64,000 nucleotides of DNA, taken from positions 1,736,001-1,800,000 of the forward strand of contig BCKC01000003.1 of assembly GCA_001600455.1 (NCBI GenBank), read 5' to 3'. The position numbers and the translations under genes were made by a program. A model generated the notes under the pieces. The model made no database searches. It was given only the letters and a program-made list of their open reading frames with translations, and was not told the DNA's origin. Of this stretch, positions 23,329 to 34,999 are shown one piece after another (within the stretch, counting starts at the first letter, position 1; each line of letters opens with the position of its first letter). Source of the stretch: Endocalyx cinctus. Taxonomy: Eukaryota; Ascomycota; Sordariomycetes; Amphisphaeriales; Apiosporaceae.

Positions 23329-25778
23329 AGTTGTGTAGAATTGTGAGGGTGAAGCTGTCCCGGCTCCAGCCCGTCGTAACGAAAAAAGGCAACCGAGTAA
23401 CCGGAACTAGTATGTCAAATCGCGGTCAGGCAGCGACGTCGGATATCTCTATGCGACTTCGAGTTGGCGGCGAGTAGAGAAACCGTTAAGACCCGAGAGA
23501 CGAAGAACGGGAATATTAATAAGAAGAGGGGTGTGTAATATTGCTGATGGAAGTACTAAAGGATCTTGAAAAGGATGGACGATTGGATGATGGATAGAAT
23601 TTCGGATAGCTAAATTTTGTTTTGTTTTGTTTTATTTGTTCAGCAATAGTACTATAATAAGCCAAACCGGAGGCGAAAGAACGATGATTGAATAGTGATG
23701 GAGTGGACTTCTAGCGAAGTTTATTATTACATGCAGTCGGTGTGCTAGAGGCGAAGGCGATGATTAATCAAGGTGGGCAATACGCACAGTGAAGGTAAAT
23801 GCTGTATAGTAAATACTAGATATCTAGAGACACACACACACTAAGTCGGATCGGAATCAAAGAGGAAGAAATGGACGAATGTGTTCAGAAAAAACGACAC
23901 AGAATATAGCGACCTGTTTCGGCTGGGAGAGTTGAGAGAGGTTAGAATGATGATAGGTAGATGTGAAATACTAAAGTTTGTTTGTTAGGTGGTACGGGTA
24001 CATGTATGCGCAAGGGTCTTTGGTCAAGGTTTGGGGGGGGGAATAGGAAGATTTGATGTGTGTGTTTTTTTTGTCGGTTTTGTCAGTGTAATAAGAAAGT
24101 ATTAGGTTAGGTAAGTGAAGTAAAGGTGACAAAGGTGGGGCAAGTAGGTACTTGTAATGCCACTTATCCTGCCTAAGAAATGTATTTATGTACCTAGATA
24201 GGTATTTAAATTGGGCATATATACTTATAGTTTACGCGGTGAATGATATATTTTTGAAGTATCTTTTGTAAATATTAATACCTACTCGGGTAGTCAAGGT
24301 ACGTTAAATATGTAGTGAGAAATGACATAATGAGCCTCCACTTACTATATACGATGACCTGCACGAATTCGATGAGGGGTGATATGATGCTTGTTGGCAA
24401 TACCTAGTTAATACATAATAGACAACGTTACCTACAATATCTGTGCTATCCATGGATATACAAGTATATATTTTTTTTCCAGCTCCCAATATTCTTCAAA
24501 GCTAATAAGTTTTGGGATGCTTTGGGATATGCTAATAAACCTTACGATTTACGTATCACATCGCAATCTTCTGACGGTACTGGATTTTTTTATCTTAAGC
24601 TGTACTACGCTCTCAAATTTATTTCGGATATGAGATATTCTTCTTCGTATATTACTGTATACATATATTCACTTTGGGGCTCATTCCCTTTTACCAACTC
24701 AAATCAAAATACAAGGACTTAAACCTGAACCATGCTGCTTTTAGCCTGACCATAAGCCTGCGCTGTATCCACTCTTTTATTCATATAAGTAAAATATAAA
24801 TAAATTTGCATAACTTTTGACATACTACTGTACAACGTAGTAAAGACACCGTAATAAAACGGCCCTTTCCGTTGCGCTTTCCGTTTTACTACTGAAACCC
24901 CCTAAATATATTACTCAACGCTCCGTAACTCAAGATACTTCAACAGTCTTAGAGACGGACTAAGAGTATTAACGCCAAATTGCACTCTACTCTAGTTACA
25001 TGACTATAAATCTATGAATACAGGGACTATAACAGATCCAAAGATTTAGCAGACCACCAGCAGTCTTAGCACCAAGTACCAACCTATTATTCATAATATT
25101 GTACGGCTTGAGAAGTCATCCCATCAGTTGGAAATATCCAGGCTAATCGGGAAGGGGATAATATACAACCGGTATCGATAACCAGTGTCGCGTCGCAGCC
25201 CATCCCCAAGCACAGGACGTACATACGATCGGTCAACAACGATATAACTACAAGCTTCTCATCTAATTTCTATCTCCAAGAACTAGTTTAAGTGGCAATT
25301 TGTCATCTTCGTGCGTAACGGAAGCTTGGAAACCAGCCGGAAGAAGATACCAGCTGAAACCGGGCCCACGTAAATATCGGGAACCCTTTCAGACGGCTAA
25401 CAAAACCCTGGATAGAAAAGGCACTTTTATAACGTCTAAAAGCAAGATGATGGAAGATATGGTAGTTTGGATGGCACCGCGCCAGGCGGTTAGTGGAAGG
25501 TTAATATGTGGCCGTGCGAGACGGTCGTATGAGTAATCTCAGACAGTCGTGGTGGTCATATCGGCTTTCAACCGTTCTTTGAAATGTAAAAGAGGGGCGG
25601 GCGAAAAGAAGCACGGTCGCGGAAATAATAACGATTGAACCTCTGCTCCGCGTACTCTGTCTCACGTCCTCAGTGGTAAGAGATCGTAGACTTGAGCCGA
25701 AAGATAGGGGCAATATGAACTCAAAGTGAACATCAGCAAATGAATTATTCCTTAATTTAAACCTCGCTCCTTTAGAGG
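23329..25778. other. Long gene-poor region with one repeat copy
   Basis: About 2.45 kb. The PP2A B55 promoter and 5' UTR are expected at the left. It holds a short CA repeat near 23831, a G-run near 24032, and a MITE-like repeat copy at 24714-24890. No convincing gene; the 25300-25536 plus and 25501-25782 minus frames are unremarkable. Confidence 0.5.
24714..24890 (+). repeat. MITE-like dispersed repeat, sub-type A copy 1
   Basis: Aligns by eye with 40368-40515. Shared pieces include GGACTT-AAC-TGA-CCATGC-GCTTTTAGC near the left, TCCACTCTT, a 20-nt identity AATAAATTTGCATAACTTTT, and GTAATAAAACGG near the right. The right end also holds TAAAACGG and CCGTTTTA as inverted arms. No coding capacity. 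Confidence 0.7.
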
Positions 25779-27552
25779 TCACTCAAGTCTCTGTCTGCCC
25801 ATCTCATCATTCTCTAGGGTCAGTTCTTCGATCGGCAGCGATACAAGGAAACCGACCCCTGAAGTTGCCGTCAAAAATATCCACAACGCCATAAATGAGC
25901 CTTTATATAAGTTAATAAGCGTACTCATCGCTTCTTCGGGCACGTCAAGCTCCCTGAGAAGAGGTATGAAACTAATCGCCTGCCGAGCGTCTTGCAGCAC
26001 TCTGGCCTGCTCCGGTACTGGGCCGATAGTAGATAACATTCGCTTAAATATCGAGTCAAACAGCGTCGCACCAATGGCAAGACCAACGACGGCACCAAAC
26101 ATGCGAAGTACGACGAGCATACCCACGGCAAGGCCCGTATCGTCAACATTTTTTACACTTGCTTGGACAGCCGTTTGGGTAGCGGTGTAGACAATGCCGA
26201 CTCCGACCCCCAGGAATACCTGTATCGTGTAGAGGGTGGCTCTTGGCGTGTCGTTATCCACCAAGCACCATGTCCCCATGGAGACTGTAGTTATAACCCA
26301 TCCCAACCAAATCAGGACCCTGTAGCGACGGGTTATTTCGACCGTAATGGGGGCAGCTATGCTGAATACGACAACGGAAACGGCAAGAGGGAGTAGGGTT
26401 ATACCAGCGTGGATGGGCGTTTGGAGGAGGACAGCCTGGAAAAACAACGGCATATACTGCAATATCGTATACAAGATTAAACCGTGGATTAAACCGGCCG
26501 TCAAAGAGGACACGGCTGTCCTGTTCCCGAAGACACGGTACGGTAGAATGGCCTCATTCGAGGATGGATTCTTTTCGTAAAGGCCAAAAATGACAAGTAA
26601 GACAGAGCCAAGGATGAAGGGCAGTATCGTGCGCCACGAGGACCAGGAATATAGAGCATCGGCCCAACTTAGCGGCAGGATAAACAGGACAGCGCCGATG
26701 GTGAAAAGAAGAATACCGATCCAGTCAACGCGTCGGAGCTTTTTCTCTAGACTTCCGTCGATCGGCCTCAGATGAAGAAAGAAAGTCGCGAGGATAAACG
26801 ACACTCCGATAATAGGGAGGTTGATCCAACCTAACCAAGCCCAATGAACGTATTCGGCAAATAAAGCACCGATGATAGGACCGGTAATACTCCCGATAGC
26901 TATCGCTGCAGCTATGATACCGAGATACTTGGTACGCTCCTTTAGACTGGTCATATCAGCGAGAATGATTTCCTCAAGTACGTCGATACCTCCGCAGCCA
27001 AGTCCTTGAATGAGGCGGCCCGCAATTAGAACGTCCATGCGACGAGATGTCGCGAAGATGATAGTCCCGATAATAACAAGCACCATAGAGGCGTATAAGG
27101 GCGGTTTCCGGCCTATCACGTCGGAAAAGCTAATCCAGATGGGCTGCGTCACTGCCACGCCTAGCATGAATGTGATGCTGGCCCAAAAAGATTCGAGCGT
27201 AGTCCCATTGATGTCCTCTATGATGGTCTTTGCACAAGTTAGTCCATTGCATGCTTTCCAAGCCGAAAAAAGGGGGGAAGAGAGGGGGGAAGATGGGGGT
27301 TCGTACAGGTAAAGCTACCGCCAACGACGTCGCGTCCCATGATATAACAACGGAGGTGAGTGCCAGCGACAATAATGACATCCAGAACGCAAAAGGTTTT
27401 TTGGTAGAAGTCGGTACATTGGCAAGGCTCACAGCATCTTGCTGTAAGCCCGACTCTTTTCTGGGATCCACATTCAAGGAGTGTTTATTTTCATCTTGCT
27501 TTTCGTTGGATGAAACCCAATTTTCAGGAGTGGGTGAAGTCGATGCAGTCAT
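25779..27552 (-). CDS. MFS drug/metabolite efflux pump, DHA2 (14-TM) type
   Basis: Two exons: 27552-27307 and 27227-25779; intron 27306-27228 with an ACTAAC branch and CAAAG acceptor. The protein is 564 aa, the usual size for 14-TM DHA2 transporters. A Ser/Lys-rich cytosolic N-terminus precedes the first membrane segment (FWMSLLSLALTSVVISWDATSLAVALP). The join gives LPTIIEDINGTTLESFWASITFMLGVAVTQPI, typical of this family. Motif A-like SDVIGRKPPL, motif B RLIQGLGCGG and motif C-like GSITGPIIGALF are visible. Such pumps export toxins, drugs or secondary metabolites by proton antiport at the plasma membrane; the substrate cannot be told. It is on the same strand as, and 0.9 kb downstream of, the P450 gene, which hints at a shared accessory role. 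Confidence 0.88.
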
Positions 27553-28470
27553 GGTGAAAAGGGTACGGTCCGCTAGAACATCATGCCGAGAAAAAACGAG
27601 CGAGAAACGAGAGGTCTGATGAAAATAAAGTACAGAATTCACAAGTGTATTTCAAGATCTGATCTATATTATCCTTAGATTCATGGAAGTCACCTTGTTA
27701 ATCTCGAATGCGCATAGGTAATGGACATTGTAACGTAACTTGGAAAAGAGTGTATTTTACCAAAAACAAAAAAGAAACCCTGGAAAGATCAAAATAACCC
27801 CCCCCCCCCCCCCCCCCCCCGAAATACTAGAATTCGGGGGATGATCGCCTCTTATTTAGTACATATGTAAAGTAACAACATTTTAATAAGAGTCAGATCT
27901 TAACGTGGGAGTTTCCGGGCAAGTAATTTAATCGACAGGCGTATATGTACGAAAACCAACTGGTTACTATGCCCAGACACCCCATACTTGTGGTTGGTCC
28001 ACTACGCCTATACTTTAACTTGTGCACTTACTGTAGTTGTACTACGACGGTTGATGTTGGATGCAAGGCTTTGGAACTGCAGCACGGTCAGTACTGACTT
28101 ACCGTACGAAATAAGCAATAAACCGTACGATATATTGTGTAATTGGCTGGTTTACTCTTATCCTACCTGGACGGGTAGTTACCTTTAGTGACGTTCTGGG
28201 CTTACTGGGGGCGTAATATTACTCCATGCTTGATCATTAATTAATACATGGGTCACAGTTATTGGTAGCAGGTACGTATAGTGGCACCAGGAGATGAAGG
28301 GCGATGAATGATTGACGATCCCTTTTACTTTTAAACATTCGCTCTGTTCAGTTCTACTAGTGTCTTGTAGTCATCTTATGCCATATGTGAGAGGTAAATC
28401 AAAAACTACGGAGTAACGAAGGAGTCTGCGAAGTAGGAGTGTTAAATGACTAAGGTTGTTATTATAGACT
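27553..28470. other. Intergenic between P450 and MFS genes, with poly-C tract
   Basis: About 920 bases. This holds the MFS promoter and the P450 3' flank. The poly-C tract at 27798-27820 and a TACGGAGTA motif at 28407 lie here. No gene seen. Confidence 0.5.
27798..27820 (+). repeat. Poly-C tract of 23 bases
   Basis: An uninterrupted C run in AT-rich DNA. Its length should be regarded as approximate because homopolymers are poorly sequenced. Confidence 0.9.
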
Positions 28471-30302
28471 TTAATCCTCCACAAATTGCCTCCACTCATC
28501 CCCGAGCGGCCGAAATATTAAATTGGGCCCGTCGTGCGTTGCGGCGATGTGCTCATACAGCTGGAACTCCTCCTTCCTTTCCCGCCCCACTCCAAGACCG
28601 GGATGTCCCGCACCGACCTCGCCCAGCTTTCCCGGAGCCGTCTCAAAATCAAAGTACCACAGAGTCCTAGCCAAGACGAGACTCGCCTGCTTGTACGCCA
28701 TGGCCTTGCCCGCGCAGTTGCGGGAGCCGAGGGAAAACGGAACAAAGGCCTCCTGCGCCAGCTTTTTCTGCCCTTCCGATTCGTGCGACGACGACGACGA
28801 CGATATCCAACGTTCGGGCCGGAAGGCGAAAGGCTCCGGGAAGAACCGGTCGTCGCGGTGAATCGCGTACATGTTCACTCCAACCTGAGTGCCGGGAGGT
28901 ATGACGTGACCGTCGACGACGAAGGGTTGGTCCGATACGTCGTCTTCGGAAATCTCTCGCCACAGGGTTCCCGAGACGGGAGGAGATATCCGCAACGTCT
29001 CGTCGATACACGCTCGTAGATAATGGCAGTTTGAAAGCTTGGTACCCGCGGAACCGATCTCGTCGCCGGAGCCGAAAGTTGAACGGATCTCCTGTGCCAA
29101 TTTATCGTACGCGGCACGGTTGCGGGAGAGGTAGAAAAAAGCGGCACTCAATAGCGTGGCGGTGGTCTCGCCCCCGGCTGGAAAGAAGAACCCCGCTTCC
29201 GCCCACATCTCGCTATCAATGGACGCTTCTCTCTTCGGATTCATCTGGTCGGCGATGAGGGCGTAGAGGTCATGCCTGATATTCTTGTCTTCCGCCACCC
29301 GTCGAGCAATTATGTCTTCGACGGCCTTGAAGTATCGTTGTACGTCGGCGGTAGCGAGCGACTCCAAGAGACTATAAATCCTAATTTTCTTGATTAGAGG
29401 GAACTGAAGAAACATGTTGCTCCGGAAGGTGCCGAAAGTGTGAGCAGATAGTAGGAATCTATTTTTCTCTTCCGTCTGCGTGTTAAGGTGGTGGCCAAAG
29501 GCAAGAAGACCAACGACATCCATACCGAGGTGTTTTAGCCTCTCTGTCATGTTTACAGGGCTCCCTACGGACGAAGCTATTATCTTGAGTAAAAGATCGA
29601 TCTGCCCCATCATAGTAGGATGGAATATCCTCATCGACCGTTCGGAGATGGCTTGACCTATAAGCTTCCTTTTATAGCTGTGTGTGGGTTTATCGGTCAC
29701 ATCGAAGACGCTGTACCGGCCTGGTATGGTAGGGATGTTCCGATAAACGTGAGATTTGGTAACCCTCTCATTAAGATAAATATCTAGATGCGCATGTCAA
29801 CCTCATCTCAGAACAGGAGAGAAAAAGAAGCGGAATACCTCGCAGCGCCGTGACGGAGTTGAAAATGAGCCGATTCGGTGCATGTCGTATTATGGGTCCT
29901 AGTTATGTCGTCGTCATTAGTTCCCGTCATCACAGCAAGCGTTCAAGTGGTTTATATTATTCAGGTTAGGTCAACATGGTTCTCATTACCATATTTCTGA
30001 TGGTCTTGATACGTTCGCACATGTAGGGACATGGACGCCGCATGGAATCCTGCGAAGGCATCTGATAATTTTGCGAGAAACGGTCCGGGATAGCTACTTA
30101 GAGGGTGCAGTGTCAATCGATATCCAAAGAGAGCTAGTAACTTAATTTTTATTATAATAAGTACATAATTAGCAAGACTTGAACTTTGGACCAAGGATAG
30201 GTAGATGGCGTGATGATACTTGATATGGATAATTGCTAGACATACGTATAGAAGGAGAAGCGACGCAGCATATGCTCCAGCCGTAAACAAGTAGCGAAAC
30301 AT
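28471..30302 (-). CDS. Cytochrome P450 monooxygenase
   Basis: Three exons: 30302-29990, 29898-29839 (60 nt) and 29783-28471, joining in frame to 561 aa. The N-terminus has two to three hydrophobic stretches that anchor it in the ER, then the hinge HPLSSYPGPFLAKLSDAFAGFH. The junctions give DHQKYGPIIRHAPNRLIFNSVTALRDIYLNERVTKSHVY, a typical fungal P450 block. The I-helix AGGETTAT, the K-helix ETLR (ExxR), the PERW region and the heme loop FSLGSRNCAG (Cys near residue 481) are all present, so it looks functional. A run of seven Ser residues sits between PERW and the heme loop. The CYP family and substrate are not identifiable by eye; secondary metabolism or detoxification is likely. It lies next to an MFS efflux pump on the same strand. 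Confidence 0.9.
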
Positions 30303-33097
30303 GCCGTATATAAAGTGGATATCGACGGTCAGTTTCTAATACTAAAACATGGGAATAAATGAGATGCTGCCAGTTTGACCTGGCGGACAGCAAGGTATAA
30401 GTTTGAGTGTGTAGATAACGAGAGCAGTAGATCGATAATACGGGCAGAGAATCATCATTAGTGAAAAATTTCAGCGATCGAGTTATCCAATGTCCTAGGT
30501 TAAGCCTTATAACATCGTACCATAGGTACTAAACCCCCTTGAATTCCCTTGTCGCTATTCCCATACCTTTATGTTGGTTGATGTAAGTCCCTACCAACAA
30601 CCTGAACCAAGAATGACAGAAGTGAGGGGCTGAACGGTATAACCGCATAAGAGCGGCGCAGCAACAGGGCGTGCTACCCATGCAGTCTTACTTAACTAGG
30701 TATACATACATAGGCAGGGTAGTACCTGAGGTACATATTCGATGCGCAGATGGATGAGTTAAATGAAAGAGGTATTCATATTCAGAAAATACATGTAAAT
30801 CTTGACATACCAGGGGTTGTATGATGTGTACATTGACTTCTTTTTTGTTCACGTCGAGGATAGAGAATTTGGCGCTTCTATTCAGGCCCGGTTCAGTCAA
30901 GTATCCTGAGCAGCTGGATACAGTTTAATACATGTGGCTCATTGAAAAGATATAATGGACCTAGTACAACCAGAATCTAGCTTTCACTACATGGAGACAG
31001 AAATGTCTCCCCTAGTCATGACTTGACTATCTCAATGGCTTATGCCAGAGTAATCAACGCCTCGTGGGAATTTAGGCCAGACCCATACCGGCACAGCAGG
31101 ACACGAATTAAAAGCAAAAAGCTCTAAATATTCAACTATAGCAGCTATAGGTAGCCTAGCAACACTCTTATGAGAGCTTGGAGCACGTTGAAGTATGAGG
31201 TGAGCGCAGTTACGTAGACAGAGCTTGGCTCCTATATATAATACTTATCTCTTTATCCGCGTAGTCGCCGCCGCCGTGACCCTCTCCTTACATGACACAA
31301 CTCTTACGATAAATTATAATTACGTTTGAAAATATGGTATAAAGTAGTTAAAATAGATATAACCACCACAACTGCCGGAGAGAACTCACAATTCGACCGT
31401 CTAACGCAATACCAAACTGTCATCCTTCCCGCGATCACGTAAAGGCGTCAAGCATTACTCGTTACCTGGATGGCCAGTGTCAACCTTCTTGCTGCTGCGG
31501 TTACTCAAAAAAGATGGCCCTGCACGCGCCAGGGTGAGAAGCGTTAACCTTCGTGCCCCCAACCATTGGGGCGCTGGAGATAGAATACTTCAAAACTTCC
31601 CATTATTCCTGCCCGTGGGTTCTTCCCACGTCCAAGATAAATGGGATCATATATATACCAGATGAATTTTACACCTGTACCCAGCCCCGTTTCCGAGGCA
31701 GACCTTCATTCAACCAGTAATTTTAACCAAGTTTGTTTCTTTTAAATACCGCCATTTTTAATAAATTATCCAGCTTAAATTTATATAACTTGCGGCCTGA
31801 TGGCCAAAATACGGAATAATAATTGTGGAAACTTTTCTGAAAAAGAACGATGATAGTATTGATACTGATGGGGACCGAGGCGGCCCGCCAGGCTACCCGA
31901 GCTGAAGACCGAGACCGAGACCGAGACACGGTCGAATTTCGACACGTCGTTGTCACGACCGCGCTCGTGTTATCTGCATGGCGGCATACCGCCACCTCGG
32001 GGCCTCATGTAGTGCCGCCACTAGCGGATCTGAAGAATTAGGGGCCTTTCTGGCACGAGTCAAAAATGACCTGGCGGTAAGATTGGGAAGAAGCTCGACG
32101 TTATCTGACTTATTGACATAAATAGGTTACGATGGATTCTACCACTAGCAACACATCCATGTATACTCACTTAGTAGTAGGTATGACCCGTAGGTAGGCA
32201 CTAAGTTAGGCATGTTTCTTGATTCGACTAAGTACTTAGTAGATAAAGGGGTAATACGGTAACTAACTTTGTCAGTGATAAGATACTATTTACGGAGTGT
32301 ATTCAACCGTTTCGTGAACCGTTTGCATAACTTTCACATAGAATATACCTCAGTCGCTTGATTGAGGACCGACTGAGGCGAGCCTGAGCAAAAGCAGCGA
32401 TTTTAAAAACACGGCAAACCTTAGGTATTCGTAGTACTCCATACTTTGGGAAGAGGAAATACCGTCTCATATACTCCGTACATATATATTATAAGTGCCG
32501 GGGAATATATACTAAATAAATTAGTTTTTAGGATTTAATTAGTACGTACTAAAATACGGAGTACTTAATATAGACCGAAGCAGTCAGAGTGCCTATATCC
32601 ATAATACTTAGTAGTTATTACCAAGTATATGTAAGAAAGCGAGAGGGATAGGTGCTATTACAGGTTCTCCAATGCCATCCTGGAAGAAGATCGATCATAC
32701 GAGCAAGATTATCAGAGTTGCGACCTAAATCCTAGCTTATCACCGTATAATAATTAGATATTACTAAGTAGAAACGTAAAGCACTGCACATTTAACTTGA
32801 TGACCCAGAAGGTATCGGATAAGTGCATATAAACCAACATATACAAACATGTGAACGGATTGAAGAGCTACCTAGGCATTATTGTTGGAGATTCCGAATA
32901 TATCATTAATCACACCAAGAAAAGCCGGTTTTGTATAATCAAGGTTTCTCGAATTTTAATCATCGTATATATTCTTATTCTCGTAAATCTTTATTAAGGG
33001 ATGGTCCTTACAGTAAAACTCTGTCCTACCTTTAAAACAGCTTGCAATCCGCATACCGCCGCTTGCAAGTAGACTCAAGTTCCTAACCTCGGCTAAT
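30303..33097. other. 2.8-kb gene-free AT-rich block
   Basis: I find no convincing gene in this long stretch. It contains (CGAGAC)n-like tandem units near 31904-31927, two copies of the 9-mer TACGGAGTA/TACTCCGTA (32472, 32555), a near match at 32291, and repeat sub-type B at 32322-32420. Short frames (30688-30900, 31477-31665, 31850-32041) lack recognisable content. Confidence 0.5.
32322..32420 (+). repeat. MITE-like dispersed repeat, sub-type B copy 1
   Basis: Aligns with 43655-43750: TTGCA-AA, CTCAGTC-TTGA-TGAGGAC, GACTGAGG, AGCCTGAGCAAAAGCAGCGAT and AAAAA-ACG occur in the same order and spacing. The CTCAGTC / GACTGAG arms make an internal hairpin. The AAAAGC(A/G)GC core, read on the opposite strand, is also in sub-type A. 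Confidence 0.65.
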
Positions 33098-34090
33098 ATG
33101 GACCATGATGATACCAAGGATGCCGAACCTATACATGATAACAAAGGCAAAGGGAAGGAAGTCGATAGCTCGATGAGTGAGAATTCAGAAAAAACAATCT
33201 CATCGCCACCAAATACGGATGGCAGTTCCTTAATATCCCGGGTAGCTGCTTCAACTACCAAGTTAAGCACGGCCTTAACACGCCCGACGCAGCCCGATTA
33301 TTTGAAAAATGTGTTGCCTTCTAGCAAGGCAAGCTCATCCAGTGGTTCCGGCAGTGTAAATTTACCAACCGTCGGAGAAGCCTCAAGTCGGATAGTCGAT
33401 GCGTCAAATCTTGGCCCTAACAACTCATTCAAGTCTACTCCAACATATAGGGATTCCAGTCAGAACGAGGGTGAATTCACAACTTTCATGAACAGCGGAG
33501 GCACCACAGAACAATTAGATACGGAGCAAGATAGAATATTGGAGAACCATGGTCAAAGTATAAACACTTCTGACACGACATCTCATGTTGCCATCGCTTC
33601 AACCCGGGATGGAATAGACGTGGTTCACCTGTTAGAATCAGGGTACGATGAGGTAGAAGTACCTGAATATGGTAGTACTATGACGGACGGCGATACTCAT
33701 CGGCAAGCACTGCGACGCGCCCTTTTCGGAGACGACAGGGCAAGAGACTCTCAGCAGGGAAGGCGATGGGAAGAAGCCCTGAATTTCTTTCCGGATTATA
33801 TCTCGAATGGCAGTAGTGGATGGGGCTATACCGAGATATCTAGACACCTCGGTGTATCTGATACAGAAGAAGCCCGACATATTTGGCTGAGCCAGTGGCA
33901 AGACGTCCTTTCCTCTTATACGGATGAAGTATGGGGAGATCTAAGTTCTCTTGTACACGAAGCCCAAGCGGAGCTTCAAAATATGTCTTCGGCCACTCAG
34001 GAGCGAGGTGAGTCTACAGAGCTTAGGGCTATTCGTAGACTCCAACAAATCTTAGCTCATGTCCGTGAAATGCCGAGTTCCCCAAGATAA
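33098..34090 (+). CDS. Hypothetical fungal protein, acidic and mostly disordered
   Basis: A single-exon frame of 330 aa from ATG 33098. I do not recognise it. The first ~190 residues are Ser/Thr/Asp/Glu-rich and low in hydrophobics (KGKGKEVDSSMSENSEK near the start), suggesting disorder. A short conserved-looking piece FTTFMNSGG occurs near residue 127. The last third is helical and Trp-containing (QGRRWEEALNFFPDYI, ARHIWLSQWQDVLSSYTDEVW), ending in a helix with many Arg/Glu. There is no signal peptide or membrane segment. The continuous frame and sensible composition support a real gene, but its function is unknown. Confidence 0.65.
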   Translation: MDHDDTKDAEPIHDNKGKGKEVDSSMSENSEKTISSPPNTDGSSLISRVAASTTKLSTALTRPTQPDYLKNVLPSSKASSSSGSGSVNLPTVGEASSRIVDASNLGPNNSFKSTPTYRDSSQNEGEFTTFMNSGGTTEQLDTEQDRILENHGQSINTSDTTSHVAIASTRDGIDVVHLLESGYDEVEVPEYGSTMTDGDTHRQALRRALFGDDRARDSQQGRRWEEALNFFPDYISNGSSGWGYTEISRHLGVSDTEEARHIWLSQWQDVLSSYTDEVWGDLSSLVHEAQAELQNMSSATQERGESTELRAIRRLQQILAHVREMPSSPR

Positions 34091-34999
34091 TCTAGAGAAA
34101 TATTTGAAGTTATTATTATTTTTCTCCTTCCTTATCTATATTGTTCATAGCGTATTCCATGTAACCAAAAAAAAAAGGAAAAAGGAAAAAGGAAAAAGAA
34201 GAAGAGAGAAACCAAAAAAAACCACGGTGCTGTTAATTTATCCATAATACCCTAGGTAAATACATAATATCATTTATCTGCATTTGAAGCATTGATAAAG
34301 CTAAGATTTCTGTGGGTCGAAAGCATCCCAGAAGCTCCCAGGGACTCCATTACATGCTAAGTTTTACCAGAACGTCCCAAAATTAAAACTAGATCGGTAC
34401 AAGGCTGATCATCAGCAGTACCAGAATATAATCCGTTATTTGGGGTAATATGGGTTAAATTTAATGTATACGCAATTATGAATCTATGTACCTCTTTGCT
34501 TTTAACTTGACGGTGATAGGACTGTTTTAATACAAGGATTTAATACCACGTCTGCTACAGGGTTGTTGAGACTACTTGACTTATCCTATTTACTTTTTTT
34601 TTTTTTTTTTTAAGTAAATATACTGGAGCTACGCTAATAATTTTGTACAGCGCATGAAATGCAATCAAGCATGATATTTCGAACTCCCTCACCCCCGTAA
34701 ATTTTTCATACACAACTTCGACAAATAAACCCAACGATTTTTTTCCTTTTCTTTTTTTTTGCTTCTCCTTTCCTTCTTTTCTTCCCTATTCCTGTAGAGA
34801 ACGGGTTAATATTTTCTCAAGTGTACCGCTAGACGGCAAAGCCGAGAGACGGCTAGCTTATCCGTTAGGTGTTGTCTAATCACTGATAAAACTTCATTAT
34901 CGAGAAAAGAGAGAAAAAAAAAAAACTCCGACCTAGAAGTGACCATACATCCAGGTGTTTAGCTACAAACATCATTCACGCTCACCATTTCTTCTCATC
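34091..34999. other. Intergenic, DNM1 promoter
   Basis: About 900 bases. It has a tandem AAAAAGG repeat near 34168-34200, poly-T at about 34593-34610, and pyrimidine-rich tracts 34740-34790 that probably belong to the DNM1 core promoter. No gene seen. Confidence 0.5.

Noticed and set aside
27130..27642. 170-aa minus frame starting at 27642
   Set aside because: It reads through the MFS intron; the ATG at 27552 with splicing at 27306/27228 gives the proper transporter.
25779..30302. Secondary-metabolite gene cluster
   Set aside because: Only a P450 and a pump are present; no backbone enzyme or pathway regulator is within the window.
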